Source: Candidatus Limimonas egerieequi
Lineage (GTDB): Bacteria > Bacillota > Clostridia > Oscillospirales > Acutalibacteraceae
DNA length: 64,000 nt
Direction of reading: 5' to 3'
Assembly: GCA_018064455.1 (NCBI GenBank)
Contig: JAGHVH010000015.1
Location: 43,949 to 107,948, forward strand
In this document: positions 48,501-58,602 of the stretch, in pieces
Position numbering within the stretch: position 1 is the stretch's first letter
How the letters are laid out: each line of letters opens with the position of its first letter
Notes under the pieces: model-generated
Databases searched by the model: none
Told to the model about the DNA's origin: nothing
The model's input: only the letters and a program-made list of their open reading frames with translations
Program-made: the position numbers and the translations under genes

Positions 48501-51290
48501 TCTACGTTGTCTGAATCTATGGATATTTCAGAAGACGATGCAAGGGACATTGTTGAGGACTTTATAGACGCTGAAAGCTATGCTCAGGAAATTGAATCAG
48601 CAATGAATGCCGCTGCAAAAAAGGCCAGAGAAGTTTCGGGATCTTTCAAAGGGACGCTGGATAATTTTGATATAGACACGTCAGGTCTAGAAACGTTAGG
48701 TAATATATACGACGACGTTGCTGATGGTGGCAATTTTGATTGGAGCTCAATTTTAAATAATGACGATTTTGCAAATACTTTTGGAAACCTTGGGGATTAT
48801 TACAACGACTTTGTTGAAACGATTACCAACAACTCTGGGAATATAGAGGCTTGTCAAAAATCGTTTGACGATTTGACCTCTGCATATATAAGATCTACCG
48901 GAGCATTAAATGATCTAACCATAAAAAATAAAGATGCGGCTATTGCAATGTTAGAACAAAAGGGAGTAGCTAATGCTACTGCAATTGTAGAACATGAACT
49001 TGCAGTGCAGGAAGAATATGCCGCACTTCAAAAGAAATATTCTGCCGATATGTCATATGTGGCGCTTCAGGCGCTTCTAGATGAGGCTCAGGGAAATGAT
49101 ATTGCAACCGACGCGGTTATAAGGTTAATTCAAGCAAAACTACAGGCGGCGTTGACAACCGTAACCACATCTGGAGACATAGAAAACTGCATAGCTCTCG
49201 CAAACGCAGCAGGTGTTGCCACGGCGTCTTTATTAAATATGCAAGCCGCAAAAGCAGCAATGGGTCGATCAGAGGCATATGCTGAACGTGCTAAAAATGC
49301 CACTGGAAGACAAAAGGATACACTCACAAGATTGTCTGCGGCTACAGAATCACAGGCGAGAGAATTATTAAATAAACCGGTTGAATTCGATCCAATTAAA
49401 TATACTGGTGGTGGCGGTAGCGCAATCAATTTTGTTGGAGGTGGAGGCGCAAGATCCTCCGGCGGAGGCGGAAGCTCATCCTCTAGCTCTGAAGAAAAAG
49501 TTGAAACTTGGTTTGAGAAGCAATACGCCGAACATCAACATTTAGTTAACCTTGAAAAAGAAGACCAGGCCACATATCTTGCTTGGCTCGAGAAGGCGTA
49601 TAAGCAAGCTTATAACGAGGGTATAATTGAACTCGATGAATATCGCAAGTATGCCGAAGAAGTGTTTAGTGGCCTTCGCGAATTGTTCGACGATTATATT
49701 AGCGACATTGATCATGAGATTAAAATGCGTAGCAATTATGACGGCGAGAAGCAAAAGATTATTTCTCTTTATAAAGAAGAAATAAAAGCTATCGAAGGTG
49801 AAATTGCTAAAGCGCGTCAATATGGATTAGATGATAACGATGATTATATTCAGGAGCTTCAAGACAAATGGCAGTCAGCTAAGGATAATCTTCAGGAAAT
49901 ATATGACGATGCATTAGACGGAGCAAAAGACGCGGTTGATGATCTCGTTGACTATGTAGAAGATATGCTCAAGCAAGACGTAGAGGATCAAAAAGATGCT
50001 CTTGATAAAAAGCTTGATTATCTTAAAGAATTTTATGATAAGCAAAAGGAATTGCTCCAAGATGCTTATGATGAAGAGGAATATCTTAAGGATCAAGCCG
50101 AAAAACGCAAGAGTGTAACCGATATTCAGGCAGCTCTTGAGCAACTAGCATATGACGATTCCGCTTGGGCTCAAAAGAGAAAACTTGAACTTCAAGATGA
50201 ACTTGATAAGGCACAAGAAGAACTCAATCAATTTGAAAAAGATCACGCCCTAGAAGAAGCACTGGACGCATTAGAGGACGCATACAACGAGCAGGAGAAA
50301 CAGCTTCAGGCTCAAATGGACGCACTCTCAGAAGTCATAAACGATCCTGAGGCATTATATAATAAAGCTCTGTCTTATATCAAGGATAACACAGACAAGC
50401 TTTATGAAGAAATGCTTGAGTACAATCGCCGAAACGGAACCGGAAACGACGAAGATATCAAGGATAAATACGAAGAAGCTTACAAAGCGCTGCTTGAATA
50501 CAACGAGGTGAACGGAAGCTGGTATAAGGGTATCAAGCTAGAGAATTCCACAAACGTAAAACCTTCAAACGGCAATTGGAATTCTCAAACGGTTGCTAAC
50601 CCTACGCCGGCAACAAACCCTAACACTTCTGCTCCAAAGACTTCTAATCCGAATGTTTCCACTCCAAGCTCATCGCCTACAACTAAGACAGCAGATGAAG
50701 CAACCGCAAAAGGCGTTGCCGCAGCTATCTGGTGCGAAGGCACTCAATCTGGTTGGGGCAACGGAGATGACAGGAAGAATAAACTTACGGCTAAGTTTGG
50801 TTCAGAAGGGCAGCAGAAGATTCAAGGATTGCTCAATAGCGCCTCAGACGGATCGCTCTATAATTACTGGGTGAGCTCGCTTGGAAAGAATGCATCCAAG
50901 TACTATTACTCAAAGTTCTACACTGGAACAAGTAATGCGCCTTATGGATTTGCTAAAATCAATGAGCTTGGAGACGAGTTGATATTCTCTCCACGCGCCG
51001 GAGGTCAGTTTAAATTATTATCCGGGGGAGAAAAGATTTTCAACGCTGATGCAACTTCATTCTTATACGATTTTGCAAATGGTGGAGGAGACATTCTTGC
51101 CAATATAATTGGTATGGCTATCTCTAAATTTAGCCCCGCACTTGCTGGTGCATCATCTACGCCTGTCATTAATATGGGAGACATAATCGTTAATGGCAAC
51201 GCAGACATGCAAACAGTATCCGAGATTAGACGTGCTCAGCGCGCTAATGTTGAATACATGTTAAGAGAATTTAATAAGCTTAATAAATAG
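45501..51290 (+). CDS. Tail tape measure protein, 1929 aa
   Basis: The longest gene. The N-terminal third contains the tape-measure core (SMGSLIMAGTRAIREMVSAS, LSNVGAVSVEEATTGMTSI, GTALKTISARIRGSK), then hydrophobic segments near 640-740, a Gly/Ser-rich linker near 1310-1330 and long coiled coils near 1370-1620. The C-terminal region (TADEATAKGVAAAIWCEGTQ, APYGFAKINELGDELIFSP) is typical of Firmicutes siphophages. Sets tail length and assists DNA injection; at about 0.15 nm per residue this suggests a tail near 290 nm (general rule, inference). ATG 45501 follows GGAAGGTGATGG. Confidence 0.95.
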   Translation: MADINLTFGVLGGSSVNAGSGKLIKDALDGIMRSINSEPLKVKVKVDESSLKQMQSQINSMLDKSVASNKASVKVGSKSVDITVLTKGTEAYGNALKALQHDLTNLTVAEKNWTQSQNSNPQQYQQIVQLRQAYESLRTELKAGQLTQDEFTSRLQILGGEAADAIGQIRRAGEATQALEPGTKRYGNLLRQIETQIEKNTANLNKWSSAENSSNSTSREAYQSLQNQNDELQILANNLSSYTFDDATAKFRNIQGASAAAGAAIRKAGDDTRSFKDQFEAMSKRLSSWFSMGSLIMAGTRAIREMVSASMELNDAFAQLKIVTGANDAEMAKFADTAGTLAKKLGQSVSDVAGSIETFSRLGYNLNEASQLTEWATVLSNVGAVSVEEATTGMTSIIKGFGDTLGVEDAEHVADVLVEVGQKYAVSASELMQAFERSGAALNATNTSFEKSAGLIAAANAAVQDASTVGTALKTISARIRGSKSDLDELGESTDDLAQGFSKYAGEIQALTGFNIMVEGSTTEFKDLYDIMEGIAGIWDNLSGTQQARVAEILGGTRQLQVITSILGNWGDAAGAYADALDSANVATSANEIYMSTATAHLNQFKAAFQELSSSIADSSFIAQIIDIGRWLLEFANSLVKLLDKIGGVKTLLPIILAYLTSIKKINIAGGLSAGLQDFIFKLSESSGILKTFILDFSSAKMSGLSTTKSLSAGFSGVAASISTAQLALGAFGVLLAAASMGISAYEKKRQQSISDDSNAAEESARLVENAKSLEEVYSEYNKLYNISEQTSETQNRMSEALSGVTDKLGDQAYALSGLAQGTKEYDDKLKALIKTEREKAMQEAEREKASSINALQGMAWSKITGDKTRVRLKSDTAKDVMSDYAETIFGTYSAKEDLYLKGSNGRAHYEGISANNVVSYYNQLVEARNKLLDAQKRNGELNEKESSDLSTLNSKIGELKDGVDAYTQSVYDVASMAYMSENGTPTNAVELEAYRSAMISTLSESMDISEDDARDIVEDFIDAESYAQEIESAMNAAAKKAREVSGSFKGTLDNFDIDTSGLETLGNIYDDVADGGNFDWSSILNNDDFANTFGNLGDYYNDFVETITNNSGNIEACQKSFDDLTSAYIRSTGALNDLTIKNKDAAIAMLEQKGVANATAIVEHELAVQEEYAALQKKYSADMSYVALQALLDEAQGNDIATDAVIRLIQAKLQAALTTVTTSGDIENCIALANAAGVATASLLNMQAAKAAMGRSEAYAERAKNATGRQKDTLTRLSAATESQARELLNKPVEFDPIKYTGGGGSAINFVGGGGARSSGGGGSSSSSSEEKVETWFEKQYAEHQHLVNLEKEDQATYLAWLEKAYKQAYNEGIIELDEYRKYAEEVFSGLRELFDDYISDIDHEIKMRSNYDGEKQKIISLYKEEIKAIEGEIAKARQYGLDDNDDYIQELQDKWQSAKDNLQEIYDDALDGAKDAVDDLVDYVEDMLKQDVEDQKDALDKKLDYLKEFYDKQKELLQDAYDEEEYLKDQAEKRKSVTDIQAALEQLAYDDSAWAQKRKLELQDELDKAQEELNQFEKDHALEEALDALEDAYNEQEKQLQAQMDALSEVINDPEALYNKALSYIKDNTDKLYEEMLEYNRRNGTGNDEDIKDKYEEAYKALLEYNEVNGSWYKGIKLENSTNVKPSNGNWNSQTVANPTPATNPNTSAPKTSNPNVSTPSSSPTTKTADEATAKGVAAAIWCEGTQSGWGNGDDRKNKLTAKFGSEGQQKIQGLLNSASDGSLYNYWVSSLGKNASKYYYSKFYTGTSNAPYGFAKINELGDELIFSPRAGGQFKLLSGGEKIFNADATSFLYDFANGGGDILANIIGMAISKFSPALAGASSTPVINMGDIIVNGNADMQTVSEIRRAQRANVEYMLREFNKLNK

Positions 51291-51296
51291 ATTGAT

Positions 51297-51327
51297 GCCC
51301 CCTATTAATTTAGGGGGCTATTTTAAT
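51297..51327 (+). terminator. Rho-independent terminator
   Basis: GCCCCCTA-TTAATT-TAGGGGGC followed by TATTTTAATT, directly after the tape measure gene. Confidence 0.75.
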
Positions 51328-51348
51328 TAATGAAAGGAGGGAGCCTCG

Positions 51349-52161
51349 TTGATACTTGACGAAAGCTACTTTACTTATGGTGACTTTGATTCAGAAAAAT
51401 ATGATTTGATATTCGGTCACGTTAATACTTCTGAGCTTGCAAATATGGCCGGACAAATTGGCACTCTATCAATTTTTAATAAACGAAATAAAGCAATATA
51501 TTATATCAACGATGATTATTCAAACTCTCCTGTTTCTTTCGAGGCAGAAATTGTTACGTTATGCGCAACTCCTCTTGAGGATATAGATGCATATGAAATC
51601 GAAAAAGCTATATTTAATAAGCGTGGATATAGGAAGTTATATGTAAAAGGTCAATCTAAGTTTGCAATAATTGATGAGCATGACTCATACCTTAATTGCA
51701 GATTAATCAACCCGTCTCGCATTTATTCTAGCAGAGATCAGGTAATTGGGTTTAGATTTACGGTAGAGTGTGACAGCCTTATGTTTTGGCAAGATCCTAC
51801 TGAGATTACATATACTCTTAACCACACAACTACTTCGCAGCAATCTAACATTACTGTAAAAGTAGATAGTGATCTGGATGATTATATATATCCAAAGATC
51901 ACTGTAACTATGGGCAACGATGGTGGAGATTTAACTATTATAAATAACACCGACGACTCAACAAGACTTACTAAGTTTGTTGACCTGTCCAGTAATTTGA
52001 TCATTATAGTTAACGGTGTTAATAACACTGTATCTGGCCAAAACTATGAAAAGATGGCAAATAGAAACTTTGTTAGATTATTGCCTGGTTCGAACGGATT
52101 CACGATTAAGGGTGAAGTAAAGACAATAAAATACGAGTTTCAGAATCGAAAATACATTTAA
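51349..52161 (+). CDS. Distal tail protein (Dit), TTG start, 270 aa
   Basis: TTG 51349 follows GAAAGGAGG. Early conserved-looking segment SELANMAGQIGTLSIFNKRNK, a beta-rich N-domain and a C-terminal galectin-like beta region (ITVTMGNDGGDLTIINNT) fit the Sipho_tail/Dit family, which forms a hexamer hub between tail tube and tip. Position between tape measure and Tal gene is standard. Confidence 0.85.
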   Translation: MILDESYFTYGDFDSEKYDLIFGHVNTSELANMAGQIGTLSIFNKRNKAIYYINDDYSNSPVSFEAEIVTLCATPLEDIDAYEIEKAIFNKRGYRKLYVKGQSKFAIIDEHDSYLNCRLINPSRIYSSRDQVIGFRFTVECDSLMFWQDPTEITYTLNHTTTSQQSNITVKVDSDLDDYIYPKITVTMGNDGGDLTIINNTDDSTRLTKFVDLSSNLIIIVNGVNNTVSGQNYEKMANRNFVRLLPGSNGFTIKGEVKTIKYEFQNRKYI

Positions 52162-52173
52162 GGGGGTTTTCAT

Positions 52174-55149
52174 ATGTATATTAAATATGATGCTCTCAAT
52201 AGATATGAGCAGCCTCAGTTGACTCTCTGTAATCCGGGTAGTGTTTATTCCACAACCGACGGAACTCTCAACAACATTGTTGGCATATTCAATACAGTAG
52301 ACGACTTTGAGGCTGTTTATAACTTTAATGCAATATCAGAAATTAACTTCACACTTCCATATCCCGACAAGGATAATTGCGAAGAGTGTGAGATTGATAT
52401 GTATAAAGCAGTTCAAAATAGGAGATTAATTTTCGTAGACGACGTTGGATATTTTCTTATTTCGAATGTTGAAGATGTGTATAGTAACGGGCTTCAAACA
52501 AAATCTGTTTCTGCGCAGTCGTGTGAAGCAGAGATTCAGAATAAGAAAGTGCCTTATATTGCAGACGGCACATATAGATTTCTCACCAACCCGCTTACTC
52601 CACAAAATAAGGGTATTTTAAACACGCTTGTGGAATCATTACCTATGTGGACTGTAGACCATATAGACGCTTCGGTTGCGTCTAAATTTAGAACATTTGA
52701 AGACGTAAGCGAAGACTTAAATATTCTTGGATTTATGTTGGAGAATCTTCAGGATGCATATGAATGTATCTTTACATTTAACTGTATCACTAGAACGATT
52801 AGTGTATATGATCAGGATAACTATGTTAACAAGACCGATATTCATATCACAAAGGACGACGTTATTAATTCACTTAATATTACAGAGAACGCAGATGATT
52901 TATATACAGCGATAACTGTTTTAGGAGACGAGAATATTACAATTAACGCCGTTAACCCTATGGGAACAAATACAATCTACAACTTCGACCAGTATATTGA
53001 CTGGATGGCCGAAGATTTGAGAGATAGGGTTACATCGTGGAAAGAAGACATAGAGGATGTTGAAGAAGATTATCTCGACTTGAATTTAGAATATTATACT
53101 AAATTAGAAGAACGTTCAAATATTCAGCAAGACATAGATGTCATAGATACTCAGATAAACATGTATTCTCGCTGCAGAGATAACATTGTAGCTAGTTCTG
53201 GATTTACTTACGTGGAGGAATACAACGCTGTAATCGCCGCGCTTGGCGGAGACGAAGTTGAGATAGACATAGTAGGAATCTCAACCACTGCGCAAACAAC
53301 GGTGCCTATTTCAGTTGACAAGTCTACATTTGTAAAAAACGTAGGTAAATCATTCTATGGTGATAAGGTATTTAAATACACAAGCGGAGTGTGGAAAGAC
53401 GAGAATAACGCGGATGTTGTTCTAACAGATTATGGTATCACATTCCAGGGCACTCCAGTTGCTAATGATACAATCACTGTAACTAGAACCCCAAAAGAAA
53501 TTGCCGATGTATTTGATACAATTGATCTTAAGATTATTAATTTACAGAATCAGAAGACTGACAAACAGGACGACTTGTCCGAGTTAGATGTAGAGCTTCA
53601 AGAATTAAATGAAGATATATCAGACATTCGTAATTCAGTGAACATATTGAAGCGCTTTATTGATGTCAATGTATCTACAACTTCGTTAACTATCTCAGGG
53701 TTGACTATTGATAGAGACGACTTTGAGTCTGCAGTAGACGATGATTTCTTCGATACGCTTACATTCACATATAACGGCACAAGTGAAACTTGGATTAGAC
53801 AGGATAGCATGGATGTCGGAGAAGATCTTAACGATTACGGTATTGATTATTCTGGCAGCCCTACAAATGGAGACACTATTAGTGTTTCAAGAAATAGAGA
53901 TTCTTTGGACGAATTAATGAATTATATTTACGAAGGCAGTTACACTGATGAGTATGTAGTTATCACGGACGTAATGACGTATTCTGATAGGTTTGATCAG
54001 ATGAAGATTCTATACGATAGGGCTAAGATCCAGCTAAAAAAGATCTCCTCCCCTACTCAGCAATTTTCTGTTGATTCTGAAAACTTTATATTTGCAAAGG
54101 AATTTGAAGAGTGGACGTCCCAGCTTGAGACTGGATGTTTGATTAATGTTGAACTCGACAGAGATGATGTAGCTGAGTTGTTCTTAACTAATATCACGGT
54201 GAACTATGAAGACTGTAACTTAAGCCTAACATTCGGAAATAGATTTAATAGGTTTGACACCAAGGCTTTATTTGAAGATGTTTTAGGCAATATTAGTAAG
54301 TCGTCTAATTCAATATCTTTTATTAAGGATCAGATCTACCCTATTAAATCTGGTGAGTTTGATCAGGTAAAAGAGGCTATCCAGAACTCTAGGGACATTA
54401 CTATGGGTATGGCACTATCTGCAAATACTGAGGAAGTAGTAATTGACGGATCTGGATATACCGGAAAGTCTAAAAATGAAAACGGAGAATACGACCCACA
54501 CCAGGTAAAGATTATAGGTAAGTCTATGGTGTTTACCGACGATGCTTGGGAAACTTGTAAGACTGCGGTAGGTTTATTCCAGTATACCAACCCCGACACT
54601 CTCGATGTGGAATCTAGATATGGAATCAATGCTGAGGTTTTAATTGGTGATGTAATTCTTGGAAGAAACTTAGTTATATACAATTCTGACGGTCAGGAAT
54701 TATTTTCTGCCGTTGACGGTAAGATTACTTCTAGTGTATCGGCCGAAAGTGAAAGATTGACTAATGATTATGTTGAACGTATTAGTACTGTTCAAGAAGA
54801 GAATGATGGACTGAGAAAGAGAATTAATATAATCACTAGCGGAAACGAAAATGATGATACCACTAATACAGTTAATCACGTTGAGACAACTACTGGATTT
54901 ACATTTGATGAAAATGGATTAAAGATCAATAAGTCGACTGACGAAATTGAAAACCTCATTAATAATAGAGGAATGTATATTACAAGAACTACCGACGATG
55001 AAGAAATTCTTAGGGCTGATGTTGACGGCGTTAATGCTCTCAACCTCACGTCTAGAAAGTACCTCATTGTTGGAGATTATAGTAGATTTGAAAACTTTAA
55101 TAACGGCACGGACTCTCGTAGGACAGCGTGCTACTTTATTGATAATTAG
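52174..55149 (+). CDS. Tail-associated protein (Tal-like), 991 aa
   Basis: N-terminal part (about 1-350) has the fold-like pattern of phage minor structural/Tal proteins (FNAISEINFTLPYPDKDN, LQTKSVSAQSCEAEIQNK). A coiled coil (about 285-330) and later beta domains follow, with a DLELEE-type coiled coil near 450. No peptidase catalytic motif was recognised. It forms the tail tip and contacts the receptor. ATG 52174 follows AGGGGG. Confidence 0.85.
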   Translation: MYIKYDALNRYEQPQLTLCNPGSVYSTTDGTLNNIVGIFNTVDDFEAVYNFNAISEINFTLPYPDKDNCEECEIDMYKAVQNRRLIFVDDVGYFLISNVEDVYSNGLQTKSVSAQSCEAEIQNKKVPYIADGTYRFLTNPLTPQNKGILNTLVESLPMWTVDHIDASVASKFRTFEDVSEDLNILGFMLENLQDAYECIFTFNCITRTISVYDQDNYVNKTDIHITKDDVINSLNITENADDLYTAITVLGDENITINAVNPMGTNTIYNFDQYIDWMAEDLRDRVTSWKEDIEDVEEDYLDLNLEYYTKLEERSNIQQDIDVIDTQINMYSRCRDNIVASSGFTYVEEYNAVIAALGGDEVEIDIVGISTTAQTTVPISVDKSTFVKNVGKSFYGDKVFKYTSGVWKDENNADVVLTDYGITFQGTPVANDTITVTRTPKEIADVFDTIDLKIINLQNQKTDKQDDLSELDVELQELNEDISDIRNSVNILKRFIDVNVSTTSLTISGLTIDRDDFESAVDDDFFDTLTFTYNGTSETWIRQDSMDVGEDLNDYGIDYSGSPTNGDTISVSRNRDSLDELMNYIYEGSYTDEYVVITDVMTYSDRFDQMKILYDRAKIQLKKISSPTQQFSVDSENFIFAKEFEEWTSQLETGCLINVELDRDDVAELFLTNITVNYEDCNLSLTFGNRFNRFDTKALFEDVLGNISKSSNSISFIKDQIYPIKSGEFDQVKEAIQNSRDITMGMALSANTEEVVIDGSGYTGKSKNENGEYDPHQVKIIGKSMVFTDDAWETCKTAVGLFQYTNPDTLDVESRYGINAEVLIGDVILGRNLVIYNSDGQELFSAVDGKITSSVSAESERLTNDYVERISTVQEENDGLRKRINIITSGNENDDTTNTVNHVETTTGFTFDENGLKINKSTDEIENLINNRGMYITRTTDDEEILRADVDGVNALNLTSRKYLIVGDYSRFENFNNGTDSRRTACYFIDN

Positions 55150-55168
55150 AACGGAAGGAGGTTAGCTT

Positions 55169-57202
55169 ATGGGGCAACTAACAAGTAGCGAAGCAAACGG
55201 AGGAGCCGGTTCCGACTACAGAAGATATCTTGAATTAAACTGGGAAACACATAATGACTCTGCTAATAACAGATCGTATGTAAGTTGGTCTTTGTATGCA
55301 AGAAGTACTGCAAGCAGTACAACTAAGTATGTTAACTTATATAACGTTACCGCATACATTAATGGTGTTGCTGTATATAGTGGTTCACCAAAATCTGTCA
55401 AAAAAGATACTTTGCTAGGAAGCGGAAGCACTGGATATATTAGTCACAATTCTCTGGGTCAGCTTAGCGTATCATGTTCTGTGTCGGGTAACGTATATAG
55501 CGGCGGAGCTGCCAATATGACAGGAAGTTCAACTATTTATTTCACCGCCAACCCAGTGTATACATTATCCATTAGCCAGGGTACCGGAAGTAATATTACC
55601 GTAAATAGAACTTCTTCTCCTGCCGGTGGAACCGGAGATATGAGCGCGGGTGCTAAAAAATTGTATTATGGTGATACGTTGAAAATCACCGCTTCTCCTA
55701 GCTCAAACTATTCTATATCGTCGCTTACCGTAAATGGAACTAGTTTTACGTCAGGAAGCTCAACCACGGTTACTGGAAATGTAACCGTAGCTGCTACCGC
55801 AACCCCTCTGAAGTCAATCATAACAAGTTGTCCTCCTACTAACATAGGAAGTGCAATGACGATTGCGGTAACTAGATATTCGACAAGCTATACACACACT
55901 ATAACATGGGCGTTCGGTTCGCTCAGCGGAACTGTCGTAACAAAATCTAGTAGTACGTCCATATCGTGGACTCTACCTAATAGTGGCGCTACTGATCTAT
56001 ATTCCCAAATTCCTAACGCCACTAGTGGTACGGGAACGTTAACTATCACTACGTACAACGGAAATACTAGTCTTGGTTCTAATAGTTACTCATTTGAGGC
56101 CAAAGCCGTTCAGGCGGACGCGCAACCAACCGTCACGGGAACCGTTGAGGACACACGCGAAGATACCATAGCGCTAACTGGAGATTCGTCCAAGTTAATT
56201 GCCTATGAGTCTACCGCTTTGTGTACAATTACCGCAACCCCACAACATAGTGCAACACTCATAAAAAAGTTTATTGGCGGATCAATGGTTACGGGTACAA
56301 CAAAGATATATGCTCCGTGGGATAATTCTACGAGCATTAAGTTTAGTGCTCAAGATTCCAGAAATTACACTACTGATTATACAAAATCTTTAACCGTAAT
56401 ACAGTATATACCTTTAACAATAAACGCAACTGTGTTCAGAACTTCGGAAGTTGGAAGTGAAGCTGCGGCACAGATTAACGGAAACTATTTTAGAGGTTCG
56501 TTCGGAACAACCTCTAACACGCTTCAGATTCAATACAGGTACAAAGAATCTACTGATTCGTTGTACCCTAATGTATGGACAACCATACCGGCTTCGTCAT
56601 ATACGATTGGCACTAAAACTTATTCCGCCGAGCGTATTATATTGGGAAGCTCATTTGATTATACCAAGTCATTTGATTTTCAGTTCAGGGCAATAGATAA
56701 GATATACACTGCCGATAATCCAGTTGTCACAGAATCACAGAGATTGAGCGTAGGTGTACCAGTATTTGACTGGGGTCAAAATGACTTTAGGATTAATGTT
56801 ACCGCATATGCCAATAACGGACTATACATTAAGAGGCCAGGAGTAGGTACCCCAATAGATATTACTGCATCGTTGTACGATAGTTCCACTATTCCGACAA
56901 ATGGCGATTTAAACAACTACACTTCTCCTGGATTTTGGATGGTAAATGGCAACTCAACTGCTGCTACAATAAGTCACATCCCTACACAGCAAGCGGGAAG
57001 GTTATATGTATTTGCATCCCAACCAAATTTTGACGTCACAACAAACTGGGCTTACTTAATTCAGGAGTATGAAACTTACGACGGTTCTGGATTATATAGG
57101 AGAAGTATAAGTACTAACGGGTCTGCAGTTATTACATATGGAGAATGGGTAGCAATGTTAAAAGGTAGGTTAGATGGATCTACTCTTTATTTGTATACTT
57201 GA
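55169..57202 (+). CDS. Tail-tip/fibre protein with Ig-like repeats, 677 aa
   Basis: Ser/Thr/Gly-rich protein, MGQLTSSEANGGAGSDYRRY, with repeating Ig-like or carbohydrate-binding beta domains (about 30-210) and a DUF859-like C-terminal half: VPVFDWGQNDFRINVTAY and STNGSAVITYGEWVAM are typical fibre-end signals. ATG 55169 follows GGAAGGAGG. It probably contacts the cell surface. Confidence 0.7.
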   Translation: MGQLTSSEANGGAGSDYRRYLELNWETHNDSANNRSYVSWSLYARSTASSTTKYVNLYNVTAYINGVAVYSGSPKSVKKDTLLGSGSTGYISHNSLGQLSVSCSVSGNVYSGGAANMTGSSTIYFTANPVYTLSISQGTGSNITVNRTSSPAGGTGDMSAGAKKLYYGDTLKITASPSSNYSISSLTVNGTSFTSGSSTTVTGNVTVAATATPLKSIITSCPPTNIGSAMTIAVTRYSTSYTHTITWAFGSLSGTVVTKSSSTSISWTLPNSGATDLYSQIPNATSGTGTLTITTYNGNTSLGSNSYSFEAKAVQADAQPTVTGTVEDTREDTIALTGDSSKLIAYESTALCTITATPQHSATLIKKFIGGSMVTGTTKIYAPWDNSTSIKFSAQDSRNYTTDYTKSLTVIQYIPLTINATVFRTSEVGSEAAAQINGNYFRGSFGTTSNTLQIQYRYKESTDSLYPNVWTTIPASSYTIGTKTYSAERIILGSSFDYTKSFDFQFRAIDKIYTADNPVVTESQRLSVGVPVFDWGQNDFRINVTAYANNGLYIKRPGVGTPIDITASLYDSSTIPTNGDLNNYTSPGFWMVNGNSTAATISHIPTQQAGRLYVFASQPNFDVTTNWAYLIQEYETYDGSGLYRRSISTNGSAVITYGEWVAMLKGRLDGSTLYLYT

Positions 57203-57217
57203 TAAGGATGTGGTGAC

Positions 57218-58213
57218 ATGCTGACAATAAAATATACTACCACACAAAGCAGTACCGAAGTTACGGCGACATATGAAACGATTAATGAACTGAAGTTGGA
57301 AATTACTCAAAACAGTACATATAAGACAATCCTTAAAACAGTGGTATTAAGCGGCGGCGTAGATTTAGATGAATCTGCAGAGAAATTATTCTATCAATGC
57401 AGTTCAATTATATCAATAGACGCATCTGGGTTTGATACTCATAATATAACCAATATGAGAGATATGTTTTCTAAATGCACGTCGGTAAAGTCGATAAATA
57501 TTGATAACTATGTTACATCTTCTGTTACGACTATGAACGGGATGTTTAATAGCTGCGAATCTTTAACGACTCTAAATGTGCTTCACTTTGATACGTCAAA
57601 TGTAACAAATACCGCTTATATGTTTTACGGATGTAATGCGCTCACGTCACTTGACGTATCAAGTTTTGACACATCTAAAGTTACAGACATGCAATCTATG
57701 TTTGCATATTGTTCGTCACTTAGAGAATTAGACCTTAGAAATTTTGACACATCAAATGTCACAAATATGCATTCAATGTTTAGATATTGTTCTTCTATCT
57801 CAAAGCTAAATTTAAAATCATTCAACACATCTAAAGTTACGGACTTTGGATATTTTATGCCAGACTGTATTTCTCTGACCGAAGTAGATTTAACTAGTTT
57901 TACATTTAATGTAGCAACGGACGTTAGTGTATTTTTTTATAACTCGAGCAATCTTGAAACGATAGTGTGTCCCAACAACTGGAATTCTATGGTTCCTTCA
58001 TCTGCAACTAAGTGGGGACTGTTTACCGGATGCACATCGTTGCGTGGTGCAATTGCATATGATTCCAGCAAGACAGACGTAACTTACGCCAATCCATCAA
58101 CTGGATATTTTACATCATATAAAGTGTATTGCAACGACTCGCCGTGTACAGCGATAAAATACAACGGTACAAGCGTTGCGCATTTGTATTACAATGACAG
58201 AAAATTATATTAA
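57218..58213 (+). CDS. BspA-type/DUF285 leucine-rich-like repeat protein, 331 aa
   Basis: Contains at least five tandem units of about 24 residues of the form MF..C.SL..LDLS.FDTS.VT.M (for example SSFDTSKVTDMQSMFAYCSS and RNFDTSNVTNMHSMFRYCSS). These DUF285 repeats are usually found in bacterial surface adhesins. Flanked by tail genes, it is likely a phage receptor-binding accessory protein. ATG 57218 follows GGATGTGGTG. It may be of bacterial origin. Confidence 0.85.
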   Translation: MLTIKYTTTQSSTEVTATYETINELKLEITQNSTYKTILKTVVLSGGVDLDESAEKLFYQCSSIISIDASGFDTHNITNMRDMFSKCTSVKSINIDNYVTSSVTTMNGMFNSCESLTTLNVLHFDTSNVTNTAYMFYGCNALTSLDVSSFDTSKVTDMQSMFAYCSSLRELDLRNFDTSNVTNMHSMFRYCSSISKLNLKSFNTSKVTDFGYFMPDCISLTEVDLTSFTFNVATDVSVFFYNSSNLETIVCPNNWNSMVPSSATKWGLFTGCTSLRGAIAYDSSKTDVTYANPSTGYFTSYKVYCNDSPCTAIKYNGTSVAHLYYNDRKLY

Positions 58214-58229
58214 ATAAAGGAGAATAGCA

Positions 58230-58598
58230 TTGATTAGTATAACAAAAAAGAGGACTCCGTCCAACGAACATTATTATGATTTTGTGTTGGTAAAAAATGA
58301 TACTGGCGTATTTAAAGCTACGCCAAAAATCGATGGACAAGAATATGAACTACAAGACGGAGATACTATTGATTTAAAAATTAGCAAAACTGCTGACGGA
58401 GAAGCATTAGTAACAATCGTTGCTGATGCGGATAATGAAATTGCAATCACAGACGAGCACAGTGAACTGCTTGTGGTAGGTAACTACTATTGTGACATAA
58501 CATTAAATTATGCAGACGGTAACAGAGATACATTTATAAAAATACCTAGTAGTAATGGAAGTGCGATATCAAATTTTCACATAGTTTACGGAGTGTAG
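58230..58598 (+). CDS. Small tail-module protein, TTG start, 122 aa
   Basis: TTG 58230 follows AAAGGAG. Beta-rich protein (MISITKKRTPSNEHYYDFVL... GDTIDLKISKTADG) that resembles the immunoglobulin-like BppU-type adaptor domain of Firmicutes tail tips. Likely a baseplate adaptor; assignment by pattern and position. Confidence 0.55.
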   Translation: MISITKKRTPSNEHYYDFVLVKNDTGVFKATPKIDGQEYELQDGDTIDLKISKTADGEALVTIVADADNEIAITDEHSELLVVGNYYCDITLNYADGNRDTFIKIPSSNGSAISNFHIVYGV

Positions 58599-58602
58599 TG
58601 CT

